Shown here: piece by piece, positions 35,277-44,084 of the stretch | How positions within the stretch are numbered: the first letter of the stretch is position 1 | Layout of the letters: each line of letters opens with the position of its first letter | Notes under the pieces: model-generated | The model's database searches: none | What the model was told of the DNA's origin: nothing | The model's input: the letters and a program-made list of their open reading frames with translations, nothing else | Assembly: GCA_964645715.1 (NCBI GenBank) | Contig: CAZYAO010000009.1 | Coordinates: forward strand, 27,902-91,901 | Direction: 5' to 3' | DNA from: JAUMBM01 sp964645715 | Lineage (GTDB): Bacteria > Bacteroidota > Bacteroidia > Chitinophagales > Saprospiraceae | DNA length: 64,000 nt | Position numbers and translations under genes: made by a program

Positions 35277-35903
35277 CTATCGCTGTCGGATGAGAGCTTC
35301 TGCCTGCAACAACACTACTTGCTCCATTGGCCGAAGGCGCTCCTCAAACCAATGCAATGGCGCCCGAGTCTTATCGCCGGTAAGGGTATCACAAACAAAA
35401 AACAGGTAATAAAGCTGCAGTACTTCCCCCTCCATGCGATCCATAAATCTGTCGAGACGCTGCTGCGCCTCATCCGGTCGCTTGTGCAGATGTTCGAGCC
35501 GCCAAATATAGTAGGCCTCATCATGCCACTCAATGATGTCGAGCCAATGCTCCGGCAGCGGGTAGCGCTCCATGAAACGCCGTGCGAGTACGCCGTGGTG
35601 CGCAGCCCAGTCTCGTTCTTTTCCCTTAGCTTCCATATACTTGAAAGTGTCGTGGGCAAAAGCTACCACCCGCAATAATTCCCGTTGAGCAGCATCCTGC
35701 ACAAAGCGGTTGATATTGTCCAGCACCTCCAATATATGCTTGTATACGGCACCCTCCGGGTGGCCATAGCGCGGAAAGCCCCAACCGAGCCCGGCCGTAA
35801 ACACAGGCTCCTCCAGCAACCTGCCTTCCAATGGTGTCTCAGGCTGCAGGATCAGCGCCCAATCCTGACTGCCCTTACTTGTTTCCAAATCCATAGGCCT
35901 CAT
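35277..35903 (-). CDS. HD domain protein
   Basis: About 208 aa from ATG 35903 (a GTG at 35915 would add four residues). HD-phosphohydrolase signature: H in AVYKHILEVLDNI, HD in VVAFAHDTFK, a second histidine cluster AAHHGVLARRF, WHDEAYY, and a late aspartate in FFVCDTLTGDKTRAP. Metal-dependent hydrolysis of a phosphoester, possibly a nucleotide, is likely; the substrate is unknown. It lies 185 bp upstream of the sigma factor gene on the same strand. Confidence 0.8.
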   Translation of the reverse strand: MRPMDLETSKGSQDWALILQPETPLEGRLLEEPVFTAGLGWGFPRYGHPEGAVYKHILEVLDNINRFVQDAAQRELLRVVAFAHDTFKYMEAKGKERDWAAHHGVLARRFMERYPLPEHWLDIIEWHDEAYYIWRLEHLHKRPDEAQQRLDRFMDRMEGEVLQLYYLFFVCDTLTGDKTRAPLHWFEERLRPMEQVVLLQAEALIRQR

Positions 35904-35915
35904 TTTGGGGTTCAC

Positions 35916-36268
35916 GTCTGTTTAATAAGCGGGATGTCAACAGTTTTCATCGGCAGTGTTTGCTCATTAGTCGACAGAATTCAAAAATACCGTTGGCTAA
36001 TATACAAAACGATTCGAAATTCACGTATGTTATTATATATGCTGTCTGAATGTGATTATTTACAACCCGGCAGTTGAGCTGCGTTGTGTATAATTTGCAT
36101 AATCGCCACAACCACACCTGCCTGTAGGGCGTTGTATTGGCGTATAACAGTAAACAACAACAACCACTGTAGCCTGCTCTCCCGGTGGGTGCCGGCTACC
36201 CAACAAGTCCCATTTGAGCTCAATTTTACCTTTTTGATTTTCTAGTTTTTAACCAAAAACAACTAATC
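35916..36268. other. Intergenic region upstream of htrA
   Basis: About 350 bp between the divergent HD-protein and htrA genes. No gene, RNA or repeat was recognised; it is AT-rich in its first half and should contain both promoters. TACCTTTT at 36227-36234 is a weak -7 candidate for htrA. Confidence 0.4.
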
Positions 36269-36286
36269 GTGAAAAACAGAGGCATT

Positions 36287-37402
36287 ATGAGACAGTTTGG
36301 CATCACACTGCTCGCAGGTGTGTTGGGCGGATTAATAACGCTGGCCGGCATCAACTGGATGGACATGCGAAAGACAGCTGATACGCAGCCCGGCAGCCCG
36401 GCCCGGCTCGTTAATATGTCACCAACGGGCGCTGGTTTTTCGCCCTCCTTTGACTTTAAAGAGGCTGCCCGGATTGTTACCCCGGCGGTCGTACATATTT
36501 CTACCCTCAGCTCCGCACCCGTCAATCCGATGATGTATTTTTTCCCTGGCAGCGGTGGCAATATGCCCTATAGCGAAGGAGCCGGCTCCGGTGTAATCTA
36601 TTCTTCCGACGGTTATATTATTACCAACAACCACGTCATCGAGTCCGCCAAAGAAATTAAAGTGACGCTGGCCGACAATCGGGTTTTTGAAGCAAGGCTC
36701 ATCGGTAAGGATCCTAAATCAGACCTGGCGGTGCTAAAAATCGATGCCCGTGATCTGCCTACCCTCGCGCTCGCCAATTCCGACATGGCCGAAATTGGCG
36801 AATGGGTACTGGCTGTCGGCAACCCGCTCGAACTTAATTCTACCGTCACGGCCGGTATCATCAGCGCCAAGGGTCGTAGCCTGAAACTGCTGCCTGACCG
36901 CGATGCCATAGAGGCCTTTATCCAGACCGATGCAGCGGTCAACCCGGGTAACAGCGGTGGTGCGCTCGTAGATGCACAGGGACGCCTGCTCGGCATCAAC
37001 ACGGCTATTGCAACACGTACGGGTACCTTTCAGGGCTACTCTTTCGCCATTCCCGTCAATCTGGTTGTTCGTATTGCCGACGATATCATTCAGTATGGCT
37101 CATACCAGCGCGCATTTCTGGGGGTCGAAATCTACTCGCTCGATGCCAATGCTGCTCGTGAACTCGATGTGGACATCAACCAGGGCGTTGTCGTAGAACG
37201 GGTGGTCGACGGCGGTTCCGCACAGTATGCCGGCATCCTGCCCAAGGATATCATTGTCAGCGTCAATGACCGCAATATTCGCGACGTGCCAGAACTCACC
37301 GAGATTGTAGGGCGTGCCAAAGTCGGCGATACGCTGCAGGTAAGGGTACTGCGCGATGGCAGGGAGCTCGATGTCTCCGTCCGCATGAGGGCTTCTAAGT
37401 AA
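36287..37402 (+). CDS. htrA: HtrA/DegP-type periplasmic serine protease
   Basis: About 371 aa from ATG 36287; a GTG at 36269 would add six residues. (Numbering here is from the GTG.) An N-terminal helix (LLAGVLGGLITLAGI) acts as signal or anchor. The trypsin-like domain has H122 in TNNHVI, D152 in KSDLAVLK and S229 in GNSGGAL, a complete triad. One PDZ domain covers ~275-375 (FLGVEI ... GSAQYAGILPKDIIVSVND). One PDZ domain resembles DegS more than DegP, but many Bacteroidota HtrA proteins have this layout. It degrades misfolded envelope proteins or cuts a signalling anti-sigma factor. Confidence 0.93.
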   Translation: MRQFGITLLAGVLGGLITLAGINWMDMRKTADTQPGSPARLVNMSPTGAGFSPSFDFKEAARIVTPAVVHISTLSSAPVNPMMYFFPGSGGNMPYSEGAGSGVIYSSDGYIITNNHVIESAKEIKVTLADNRVFEARLIGKDPKSDLAVLKIDARDLPTLALANSDMAEIGEWVLAVGNPLELNSTVTAGIISAKGRSLKLLPDRDAIEAFIQTDAAVNPGNSGGALVDAQGRLLGINTAIATRTGTFQGYSFAIPVNLVVRIADDIIQYGSYQRAFLGVEIYSLDANAARELDVDINQGVVVERVVDGGSAQYAGILPKDIIVSVNDRNIRDVPELTEIVGRAKVGDTLQVRVLRDGRELDVSVRMRASK

Positions 37403-37407
37403 AAAAC

Positions 37408-37450
37408 AGTTGCTTCATTGCACCGCCTCCGGCGGTGCAATGAAGCAGCT
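37408..37450. terminator. 17-20 bp hairpin after htrA
   Basis: TGCTTCATTGCACCGCC (37411-37427) pairs perfectly with GGCGGTGCAATGAAGCA (37431-37447), loop TCC; up to three more pairs can form outside. Starts a few bases after the htrA stop. Confidence 0.75.
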
Positions 37451-37459
37451 ATACAACAT

Positions 37460-37494
37460 GCCTTGGCAGCGACAGTTGCCAAGGCGTATTTTTT
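37460..37494. terminator. Second hairpin with T-run after htrA
   Basis: GCCTTGGCA (37460-37468) pairs with TGCCAAGGC (37477-37485), 8-nt loop, followed by GTATTTTTTTT. Classical intrinsic terminator for htrA, at the 3' boundary of the convergent propeller/barrel gene. Confidence 0.8.
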
Positions 37495-40400
37495 TTAAAA
37501 ATCCATACCCAGCGAAAGGTGCAGGCGCGGCTGCTGTATGGTCTTGGTTTCTATACCCCAGGCATAATCTACCCGCATGAAGTAGCCAAACAGCAGGGCC
37601 CTCGCGCCCACGCCATAACCGGCAATGATGGGATTGCGGAAATACACCACCCGAATCTGTACCGGAGGCGTAGTCACTTCCGTAGGATCCGGGAAAGTAG
37701 CCGTATTCAGTGGATTTTCGTCGCTGTAGGGGTCAGGACCCGACCAGGCTGTACCGATATCGAAAAAGCCGACCAGCTGAAAATTTCGTAAAAAGGGAGA
37801 TCTGATTCTTTCTGATAAGTACCGGAACACCGGAACCCTCAATTCACTGTTAAATAACAAATAGGAATTGCCATTGCGCGCATTCGAAGAAAATCCGCGC
37901 ATACTGTTGGCCAGCGCCGTCAGCCGGTTGTTTTCATCCCCGACCGGTATACTTGTATTGAAGCTGGGGATCAGGCTATTGTCTGTATCTCCGAGATAGT
38001 AAAGAATACGCTGCTGTCCGAAAGATGCGGCACCCGCCAATCGAAGCGCCAGGATGGACCGCTTGTCCAACCGCTGATAGTGGCGCATATCTGCCGACAC
38101 AACCCCCAGGTAACCCGGGGCAAAGGAAAGACCATCTCCGTTGCCAAAAGCAAAACTCTTGTAAGCTTCTATCCACATTTTGTAGCGAGTGCCCTGTCGC
38201 AAGTTCATAGCCAGATCAATGCTATTGTCAAATACATACTCCAGGCGTAAACCGACCCGCTGCTCGCGTACAATCGGATTATCGAGTGCAAAATTGTCAG
38301 TACCCACGTACTGCACCCGATCCCGCCGTACCGTAGCCGTCGCCCGCACACTCCTGAAAATATCCAGTGGATAACGAACACCCGCCTGTCCCAACAGCAC
38401 ATTGGTCTCCCGGCGCCAGGGTACAAATGCAGCCCCTGATTCTGCAAATCGCATGTTGCGTCGATAGACAGAATAAATCTGATCGAGCCGATGCTTGCGC
38501 TTCTGCCCTGTCACATAGTACTCTGTCCCGTTAAAGGAAGTAGGTACCCGCATCCCCCCCTCGATTACATAATCCTCGAGCAGATCCTTAAAATTAGCTT
38601 TTAACAAAACCCCCAACGGCTGAAAATTGAAGCCATCGCTGCTGGCAGCATAGCTGTCGAGCCCCTCAAACAAGAGGTTGTTGTCCATATTAAAGGAAAC
38701 AAAATCCGTCTGGAAAGCCTCCCGATAGGGAATGATATTGCCCTGCTGGAAGACATAAGTTCCCGCGTTTACCTGCCGGTAGAACGGAGACTGTACCAAC
38801 TGCGCCAACGAAGGCGAGGATTGGTTGAATGTCTGCTCAGCAACAGCCCCCTCCTCGGCCACCGCCGGCTCATCCTCAAACCGGCTCTGAAACAAGTAGC
38901 TGTCGATGGATATTGTCTCCAGACTGTCGACAGGTTCCTTTTCCCGCACAGGTATTACAAGCCCCTGCGCAGTGTCGCTCACCGCAGCCGCAGGCGCCTG
39001 CACGGCTGCATTGGCGGGAGCTCCTGCTGTTGTGGCTGCCGTCTGCGCACGCAGTCGCCGGAAAACCGTCGGTACCAGTCGCAGTGCCAAGCTGCTGTCC
39101 CTGCTCATCGGCGCCAGCCGGATCCTGTATGCCAGCGTTGAATCCTGCCACAACTGCGCCAGGCGATCGCCGCCAATAGCCGTAGACTGCTGCCGGATAT
39201 TGACCCTGTAGTTTGTAATCGGATAGCTGACAGCACGCTCGCGCATCACAGGCACCAGGCTCACCTCCTGCACCAGAGAGCTGTCGCCAGTAGTCCACAG
39301 ACTGTCCAACGGCAGCTGCAGGCGCGTACCGTCCTTCAGCACCACCAGCTGTTCATACGCATGAATATACTCCTCAAAACGCCCCAGCACGCGATTGCTG
39401 ATACCCGCATCGTCGCTCAGGTAGTAAAAGTGGCTGCTGTCAACCGCCACCGCCCCCGTTTCACTCACCTCCGGACTGTTGGTCAGCCGCACCAATGTAC
39501 CCGGCCGGCCCTCCAGGTTGTAGTAAAAAAGATCAAACTGCTGCAGAGGCAAAAGGCTGTCCAGCCGCGTTGATGCCTGCAGCAAAGTATCCGGCCGATT
39601 GGATGCAAAAATCAGCCCCGGACGATTCCGAAGATTCACTGCTACAGCCCCCAGATCATCCCAGGGATCGGCCGTTATACGCTGCGATTGCCGCGTAGCC
39701 GGAAAGTAAAGAAAAATATCAGAAAAACCCCTCACCGTAGCCGACAGCGCCAGCACGGAAGGATTCAGGTAGCTCATGCTATTGACCCGCTGATAGTCGG
39801 AGGCCAGCGGTTCCACCACCCGCTCGCCCGTGCGTACGCCATAGCGAAGCAGCTGCCCCTTATCGCGGTGCTCATACATGATGGCAAGCTCCTGACCGTT
39901 GGGGTTCCATGCCAGCAGCGGGTAATTGTAGTCGGGACTCTGCACATTATTGCGAAAACCGTACCGGAATATCCGCTTGCGCTCCATGCTCCCCAGATCC
40001 GTCAAATACACTTTATAGCGGCCAATCTCATTGACGACATACGCCAGTCGGCGCCCGTCAGGACTTATTTCCATAGCCGTCACTGGCAGTCTCTTCCGGT
40101 TGCGAACAGGAACCTCCCTGCCACCGACCTCCTCGCGCATACGCATATCCAATGCGTACCGATTACCAAAAAACGCATACCAGTCATGGGCGATGATACC
40201 GTAAGTCTTTCCCAGCGAATACATAAATCCCTCATCCAGACTCCGGTTGATACGCGTCACATACAGCAGGTAGGATACGGTGGACAACCCCTGCGCAGAA
40301 TAGATGTAGTACCAAAAAGAATGCCCTGCAATCACCGGATGCTCCTTCGCCAGCGCCTCAAAACTACTGTATCGCCCCGACAGCAGCAGCTGTCGCAGTT

Positions 40401-40992
40401 CATCATCCAGCCGGGTATTCCACTTCTCCCCCACAAAAGCCGTGAGCCCCGTTGTAAACCAGTCCGGTAGATTCATCAGGATAGCATTCTGCACAATCTC
40501 CTGCAGGCCGGAGCCGTAGAGCATCGCCTCCAGATAAACCCCGGCTATCCCCTCCCGCACTTGTCGGCGGAGATCATTGTGATCACCGTTGAAATAAACA
40601 AAAACCTTATTGCCCAGAAATTTCGTACGCCCGGCAGCATTCGTAAAAATCTCGTCACTCCCCAGATTGCTCTGTTTGAGATCTGTAAGATCTACATAGA
40701 CAATGATCTGCACCTTTTCATTCATACGGTGCTCCAGGATACGCTGTACGTAGGGGAATTCTGTTTCCGCCATTTGTACCACTGCCTGAGCAATATTGCG
40801 ACCCTCCCCATACCAATAGGTAACAAAATTATCGCTCTCGTACTTCATCCAGGCATCAAAATCCCGATGGTACTGTACCCTGTTTTTGCCAAATACAACC
40901 TGCGAAGTCTGCGCCTCCACCCCCCCGTGAGCGACCAGCAAGAGCAGTAGTATGACTGCTTTGAGCATGACCATTGTAGTAATTTTGAGCAT
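37495..40992 (-). CDS. TolB-like propeller plus outer-membrane barrel protein
   Basis: About 1165 aa from ATG 40992 (ATGs at 40974 and 40968 also possible); signal peptide LKAVILLLLLVAHGGVEA|Q. The N-terminal ~300 residues resemble the peptidase-MA fold found in Bacteroidota TolB-like proteins, but the metal-binding HExxH is replaced (REGIAGVYLEAML), so it is probably not a protease. WD40/PD40-like propeller repeats follow (MEISPDGRRLAYVVN, PLLAWNPNGQELAIMYE, GLIFASNRPDTLL). Then come a proline/alanine-rich linker (~650-760) and a C-terminal barrel with surface-antigen/BamA-like ending (ALLFGYFMRVDYAWG ... LHLSLGMDF, terminal F). It is probably anchored in the outer membrane; function unknown. 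Confidence 0.75.
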   Translation of the reverse strand: MLKITTMVMLKAVILLLLLVAHGGVEAQTSQVVFGKNRVQYHRDFDAWMKYESDNFVTYWYGEGRNIAQAVVQMAETEFPYVQRILEHRMNEKVQIIVYVDLTDLKQSNLGSDEIFTNAAGRTKFLGNKVFVYFNGDHNDLRRQVREGIAGVYLEAMLYGSGLQEIVQNAILMNLPDWFTTGLTAFVGEKWNTRLDDELRQLLLSGRYSSFEALAKEHPVIAGHSFWYYIYSAQGLSTVSYLLYVTRINRSLDEGFMYSLGKTYGIIAHDWYAFFGNRYALDMRMREEVGGREVPVRNRKRLPVTAMEISPDGRRLAYVVNEIGRYKVYLTDLGSMERKRIFRYGFRNNVQSPDYNYPLLAWNPNGQELAIMYEHRDKGQLLRYGVRTGERVVEPLASDYQRVNSMSYLNPSVLALSATVRGFSDIFLYFPATRQSQRITADPWDDLGAVAVNLRNRPGLIFASNRPDTLLQASTRLDSLLPLQQFDLFYYNLEGRPGTLVRLTNSPEVSETGAVAVDSSHFYYLSDDAGISNRVLGRFEEYIHAYEQLVVLKDGTRLQLPLDSLWTTGDSSLVQEVSLVPVMRERAVSYPITNYRVNIRQQSTAIGGDRLAQLWQDSTLAYRIRLAPMSRDSSLALRLVPTVFRRLRAQTAATTAGAPANAAVQAPAAAVSDTAQGLVIPVREKEPVDSLETISIDSYLFQSRFEDEPAVAEEGAVAEQTFNQSSPSLAQLVQSPFYRQVNAGTYVFQQGNIIPYREAFQTDFVSFNMDNNLLFEGLDSYAASSDGFNFQPLGVLLKANFKDLLEDYVIEGGMRVPTSFNGTEYYVTGQKRKHRLDQIYSVYRRNMRFAESGAAFVPWRRETNVLLGQAGVRYPLDIFRSVRATATVRRDRVQYVGTDNFALDNPIVREQRVGLRLEYVFDNSIDLAMNLRQGTRYKMWIEAYKSFAFGNGDGLSFAPGYLGVVSADMRHYQRLDKRSILALRLAGAASFGQQRILYYLGDTDNSLIPSFNTSIPVGDENNRLTALANSMRGFSSNARNGNSYLLFNSELRVPVFRYLSERIRSPFLRNFQLVGFFDIGTAWSGPDPYSDENPLNTATFPDPTEVTTPPVQIRVVYFRNPIIAGYGVGARALLFGYFMRVDYAWGIETKTIQQPRLHLSLGMDF

Positions 40993-41250
40993 GACAGCTA
41001 GGTATTTTTTCTTTGTAAAAATGGCCACAGCGGTAGGACCTGCAGGCTGCACGAAAGGTCAGCCATGGCAGCGGCCGGGCGGCCGGGGGCGAATGAGCAT
41101 GTAAATTATACTATTTATACATTTTGCCCCAATGGTAAGTTGTAAAATAAATATTTTTGTCATCTGCAAAAGCTTTCTGCGCACGAAGCCGCTGGCTAAA
41201 GTTGACCCTTAGCCGGAAAAAATATACTTTCACACACATACCATCCGTTC

Positions 41251-41889
41251 ATGGCATCTGTTATTCGACTAACCTTCAACCCTTTTCAGGAAAATACCTA
41301 CATTGTATACGACGGCACCAGTGAGTGCATCGTCTTTGACCCCGGCTGCCATGATCAGGCCGAAAAGGAAGAACTGAGCCGCGTCATCGAAGAGCGAAAC
41401 CTGCGCCCTGTCAGGCTCATCAACACCCACTGTCATCTCGACCACGTATTTGGCAACCGCTACGTTGCCGACACCTATGGGCTGCCACTCGAAATCCACG
41501 CCCTTGAGCAGGCCGTACTGGATGCAGTACCTCAGGTATGTATACGCTACGGGCTGCCACCGGCAGAGCCCTCCCCCACTCCCGCACGCTACATCGAAGC
41601 CGGAGATACAATCTTTTTTGGCGAGAGCCAGCTGCAGACGCTCCTCTGCCCGGGCCATTCGCCCGGCAGCCTGTGTTTTTATGAGCAACAGGAAGGTTTT
41701 GTCATTGCAGGCGACGTGCTTTTCTATGGCAGCATCGGCCGCACCGACCTGCCTGGTGGCAACCACGACGCACTCATTGCCTCCATCCGGCGCGAGCTGA
41801 TGCCCCTGCCCGACAATGTACGCGTCTACCCCGGCCATGGCCCCGCAACTACGATTGGCTTCGAGCGAATGAATAACCCTTTTTTATAA
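41251..41889 (+). CDS. Metallo-beta-lactamase-fold hydrolase (glyoxalase II-like)
   Basis: A 212-aa cytoplasmic enzyme. The metal motif THCHLDH (residues ~59-65), a histidine in LLCPGHSPGSL (~134), the bridging aspartate in VIAGDVLF (~154) and the final histidine in VYPGHGPATTIGFE (~195) are all present. These fit the YcbL/GloB-type thioesterases that hydrolyse S-lactoylglutathione or similar thioesters; the true substrate is not clear. It is followed 18 bp later by the tocopherol-cyclase-like gene. Confidence 0.92.
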   Translation: MASVIRLTFNPFQENTYIVYDGTSECIVFDPGCHDQAEKEELSRVIEERNLRPVRLINTHCHLDHVFGNRYVADTYGLPLEIHALEQAVLDAVPQVCIRYGLPPAEPSPTPARYIEAGDTIFFGESQLQTLLCPGHSPGSLCFYEQQEGFVIAGDVLFYGSIGRTDLPGGNHDALIASIRRELMPLPDNVRVYPGHGPATTIGFERMNNPFL

Positions 41890-41907
41890 TAAATCAATAT
41901 TTTCAAT

Positions 41908-42885
41908 ATGAAGGACGCCCTACGCCGCTGGCAGGCACTCTGGAACCCCGAGCAGTACCACGGCTGGGGCCGCAGCCGCAATTACTTTGAAGGCTGGTAT
42001 TTCAAGCTTATCGATCCCAGCGAGCAGTACGCCCTGGCGGTCATCCCGGGCATATCTATGGATGAGGCAGGCAGGCAGGAAGCCTTCATACAGGTGCTTG
42101 ACGGCAAGCAGTGTAAGGCAGCTTTTCACACCTTTCCGGGGGACGCATTCATCCCGACAGAAGGAAAATTTGAGGTGCAGCTGGGCGACAGCTATTTTTC
42201 CGCCAACAGACTCTCACTGCAGCTCCCCGGCCTGGAGGGACAACTGCATTTTAGCAGCCAGCACCCCTGGCCGTCGCGCCTGGGCGCGCCCGGCATCATG
42301 GGCTGGTACAGTTTTATGCCATTTATGGAATGCTACCACGGTGTGGTCAGCGTCTTTCACCAGCTGAGCGGGCAACTCAGGGTGGAGGGGAGGCCGGTAG
42401 ATTTCACCGGCGGCATCGGTTACATGGAAAAGGACTGGGGCCGCTCCTTCCCTAGCTCGTGGATATGGATGCAGAGCAACCATTTTGACCATCCCGAGCC
42501 CGTATCCGTCATGGTGTCGGTAGCGCGCATCCCATGGCTGGGAAGCCACTTCGTGGGCTTCATAGCAGGTTTTTTGTGGGAGGGAAAAATATACCGCATG
42601 GCCACCTACACTGGTGCGCGGCTGCAGGCAGCCGTCGTCGATGGCCACCCGACCGTCATTTTGACCGACAGCCGCTATCGGCTGGAAGTGACGGGCCTGC
42701 GGGCCGAAGGCGCCGACCTGATTTCGCCCATCTCCGGTCGCATGACCGGCAAAGTCAACGAAAGCCTGCTGTCACAGCTATCGCTCTCTTTTTATGAGGG
42801 CAATCGCCTGCTCTTTGCAGGTATAGGCCGCAATGCAGGCCTCGAGCTGGCCGGCAATGTGCAGGAAGAACTCATCAACGCATAA
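41908..42885 (+). CDS. Tocopherol-cyclase-like family protein
   Basis: A 325-aa protein. The pattern NYFEGWYFKLID near residue 26 and GYMEKDWGRSFPSSWIWMQSNHF at ~170-192 are the hallmark blocks of the tocopherol cyclase family (lipocalin-related double barrel; plant VTE1). Bacterial members of this family outside phototrophs lack a proven activity; cyclisation of a prenylated quinol is one possibility but no tocopherol pathway genes are seen here. It lies in a tight run with the hydrolase (18 bp) and the dipeptide epimerase (11 bp). Confidence 0.82.
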   Translation: MKDALRRWQALWNPEQYHGWGRSRNYFEGWYFKLIDPSEQYALAVIPGISMDEAGRQEAFIQVLDGKQCKAAFHTFPGDAFIPTEGKFEVQLGDSYFSANRLSLQLPGLEGQLHFSSQHPWPSRLGAPGIMGWYSFMPFMECYHGVVSVFHQLSGQLRVEGRPVDFTGGIGYMEKDWGRSFPSSWIWMQSNHFDHPEPVSVMVSVARIPWLGSHFVGFIAGFLWEGKIYRMATYTGARLQAAVVDGHPTVILTDSRYRLEVTGLRAEGADLISPISGRMTGKVNESLLSQLSLSFYEGNRLLFAGIGRNAGLELAGNVQEELINA

Positions 42886-42896
42886 GCTGTCACCAC

Positions 42897-43967
42897 ATGC
42901 AAATCACCCGGATACGCTGCTGGCAAGAAGACCTGGCGCTGTCGCGCCCTTATACAATTGCCTACAAGACCATTGCAGCAGTAGAAAATGTATTTCTCGT
43001 GCTGGAGCTTTCCGACGGCCGGTACGGCATCGGTGCTGCTTCGCCGGCTCCCATGGTCACGGGTGAAAGCATTGAGGATACCCTCAGTGCCTTGCAGGAG
43101 CAGGCGGAAGCCCTGCTCCTGGGGCGGGACATCCGGGACATCCACACGCTGCTGCGGCGTGCTGCCACGCAGCTGGCCGGCCGGCCGGCAGCCATGGCCG
43201 CGGTCGATCTGGCACTGCACGACGCTCTCGGCCACTACCTCGACCGACCGCTGGTCGAGTGGCTCGGCCGGGCGCAGGAGGGGATGCCGACCTCTATAAC
43301 TATAGGAATTAAAGAAACCCTGGAAGAAGTGCTGGCCGAAGCCAATGAGTACCAGCAGCGGGGATTCCGCGTTATCAAGTTGAAAATCGGACAACAGCCT
43401 GAGGCAGATATTGAGACAGTACTGGCGCTGCGGCAGGCCGTAGGACCAGCCATGACCATCAGGGTAGATGCCAATCAGGGATATACGCCTGCTCAGTTGC
43501 AGGCCTTTGCACATGCCTGCCGCGAAGCGGCCGTTGAATTTATCGAGCAGCCTTTTCCCCCCGCCCACCTGCACTGGCAGCGGCAACTGCCGCCTGCCTT
43601 GTCGGCACGCTGCGCGGCCGACGAAGACCTGCACGCGCTCAACAGCGCGCTGCAGCTGCTGCAGCCCCCCCTGCCGTATGGCATTTTTAATATAAAACTA
43701 ATGAAATGCGGCGGCATCGCCGAAGCGATGCACATTGCAGCCGTCGCCGAACGGGCAGGTATCGAGCTCATGTGGGGCTGCAATGATGAGAGTATCGCCA
43801 GCATCAGCGGCGCGCTGCACGCTGCCCTCGCCAGTCCTGCAACGGCCTACCTGGACCTCGACGGAAGCTTCGACCTGGCTGCCGACCGCGTCAGCGGAGG
43901 TTTCATACTGCGGGAGGGCAGGCTGTATACCAACGAACAGCCCGGCCTGGGTATCCGCTTGTGCTAA
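42897..43967 (+). CDS. Dipeptide epimerase, enolase superfamily
   Basis: A 356-aa muconate-lactonising-enzyme subgroup member. The N-terminal capping domain (~1-125) is followed by the barrel with the acid/base lysine in KLKIG (~163), metal ligands in RVDANQGY (~190), FIEQPF (~217) and ADED (~242), the second-side lysine in IFNIKLMKCGG (~266) and the dipeptide-binding signature DLDGSFDLAAD (~320). The last element is typical of L-Ala-D/L-Glu-type epimerases. It probably epimerises a dipeptide from murein recycling; exact specificity cannot be read here. Confidence 0.88.
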   Translation: MQITRIRCWQEDLALSRPYTIAYKTIAAVENVFLVLELSDGRYGIGAASPAPMVTGESIEDTLSALQEQAEALLLGRDIRDIHTLLRRAATQLAGRPAAMAAVDLALHDALGHYLDRPLVEWLGRAQEGMPTSITIGIKETLEEVLAEANEYQQRGFRVIKLKIGQQPEADIETVLALRQAVGPAMTIRVDANQGYTPAQLQAFAHACREAAVEFIEQPFPPAHLHWQRQLPPALSARCAADEDLHALNSALQLLQPPLPYGIFNIKLMKCGGIAEAMHIAAVAERAGIELMWGCNDESIASISGALHAALASPATAYLDLDGSFDLAADRVSGGFILREGRLYTNEQPGLGIRLC

Positions 43968-44025
43968 TGCTCAGTCAAGCCGCTTTTATTCTGCTGCAGC
44001 CTTTCGGCAAATGGTATAAAACCCT

Positions 44026-44033
44026 TAGCTTTG
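44026..44033 (+). promoter_or_regulatory. Promoter of aconitase gene (TTTC-N20-TAGCTTTG)
   Basis: TAGCTTTG matches the Bacteroidota -7 consensus exactly, with TTTC at 44002-44005 in place of the TTTG -33 box at the canonical 20-bp spacing. Transcription would begin near 44040, leaving a leader of about 45 nt before ATG 44085. Confidence 0.6.
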
Positions 44034-44084
44034 CCCGGTTGTTATTCGTTCATTATTCGTATTCGCAATAGAAAAAATAAAGTC

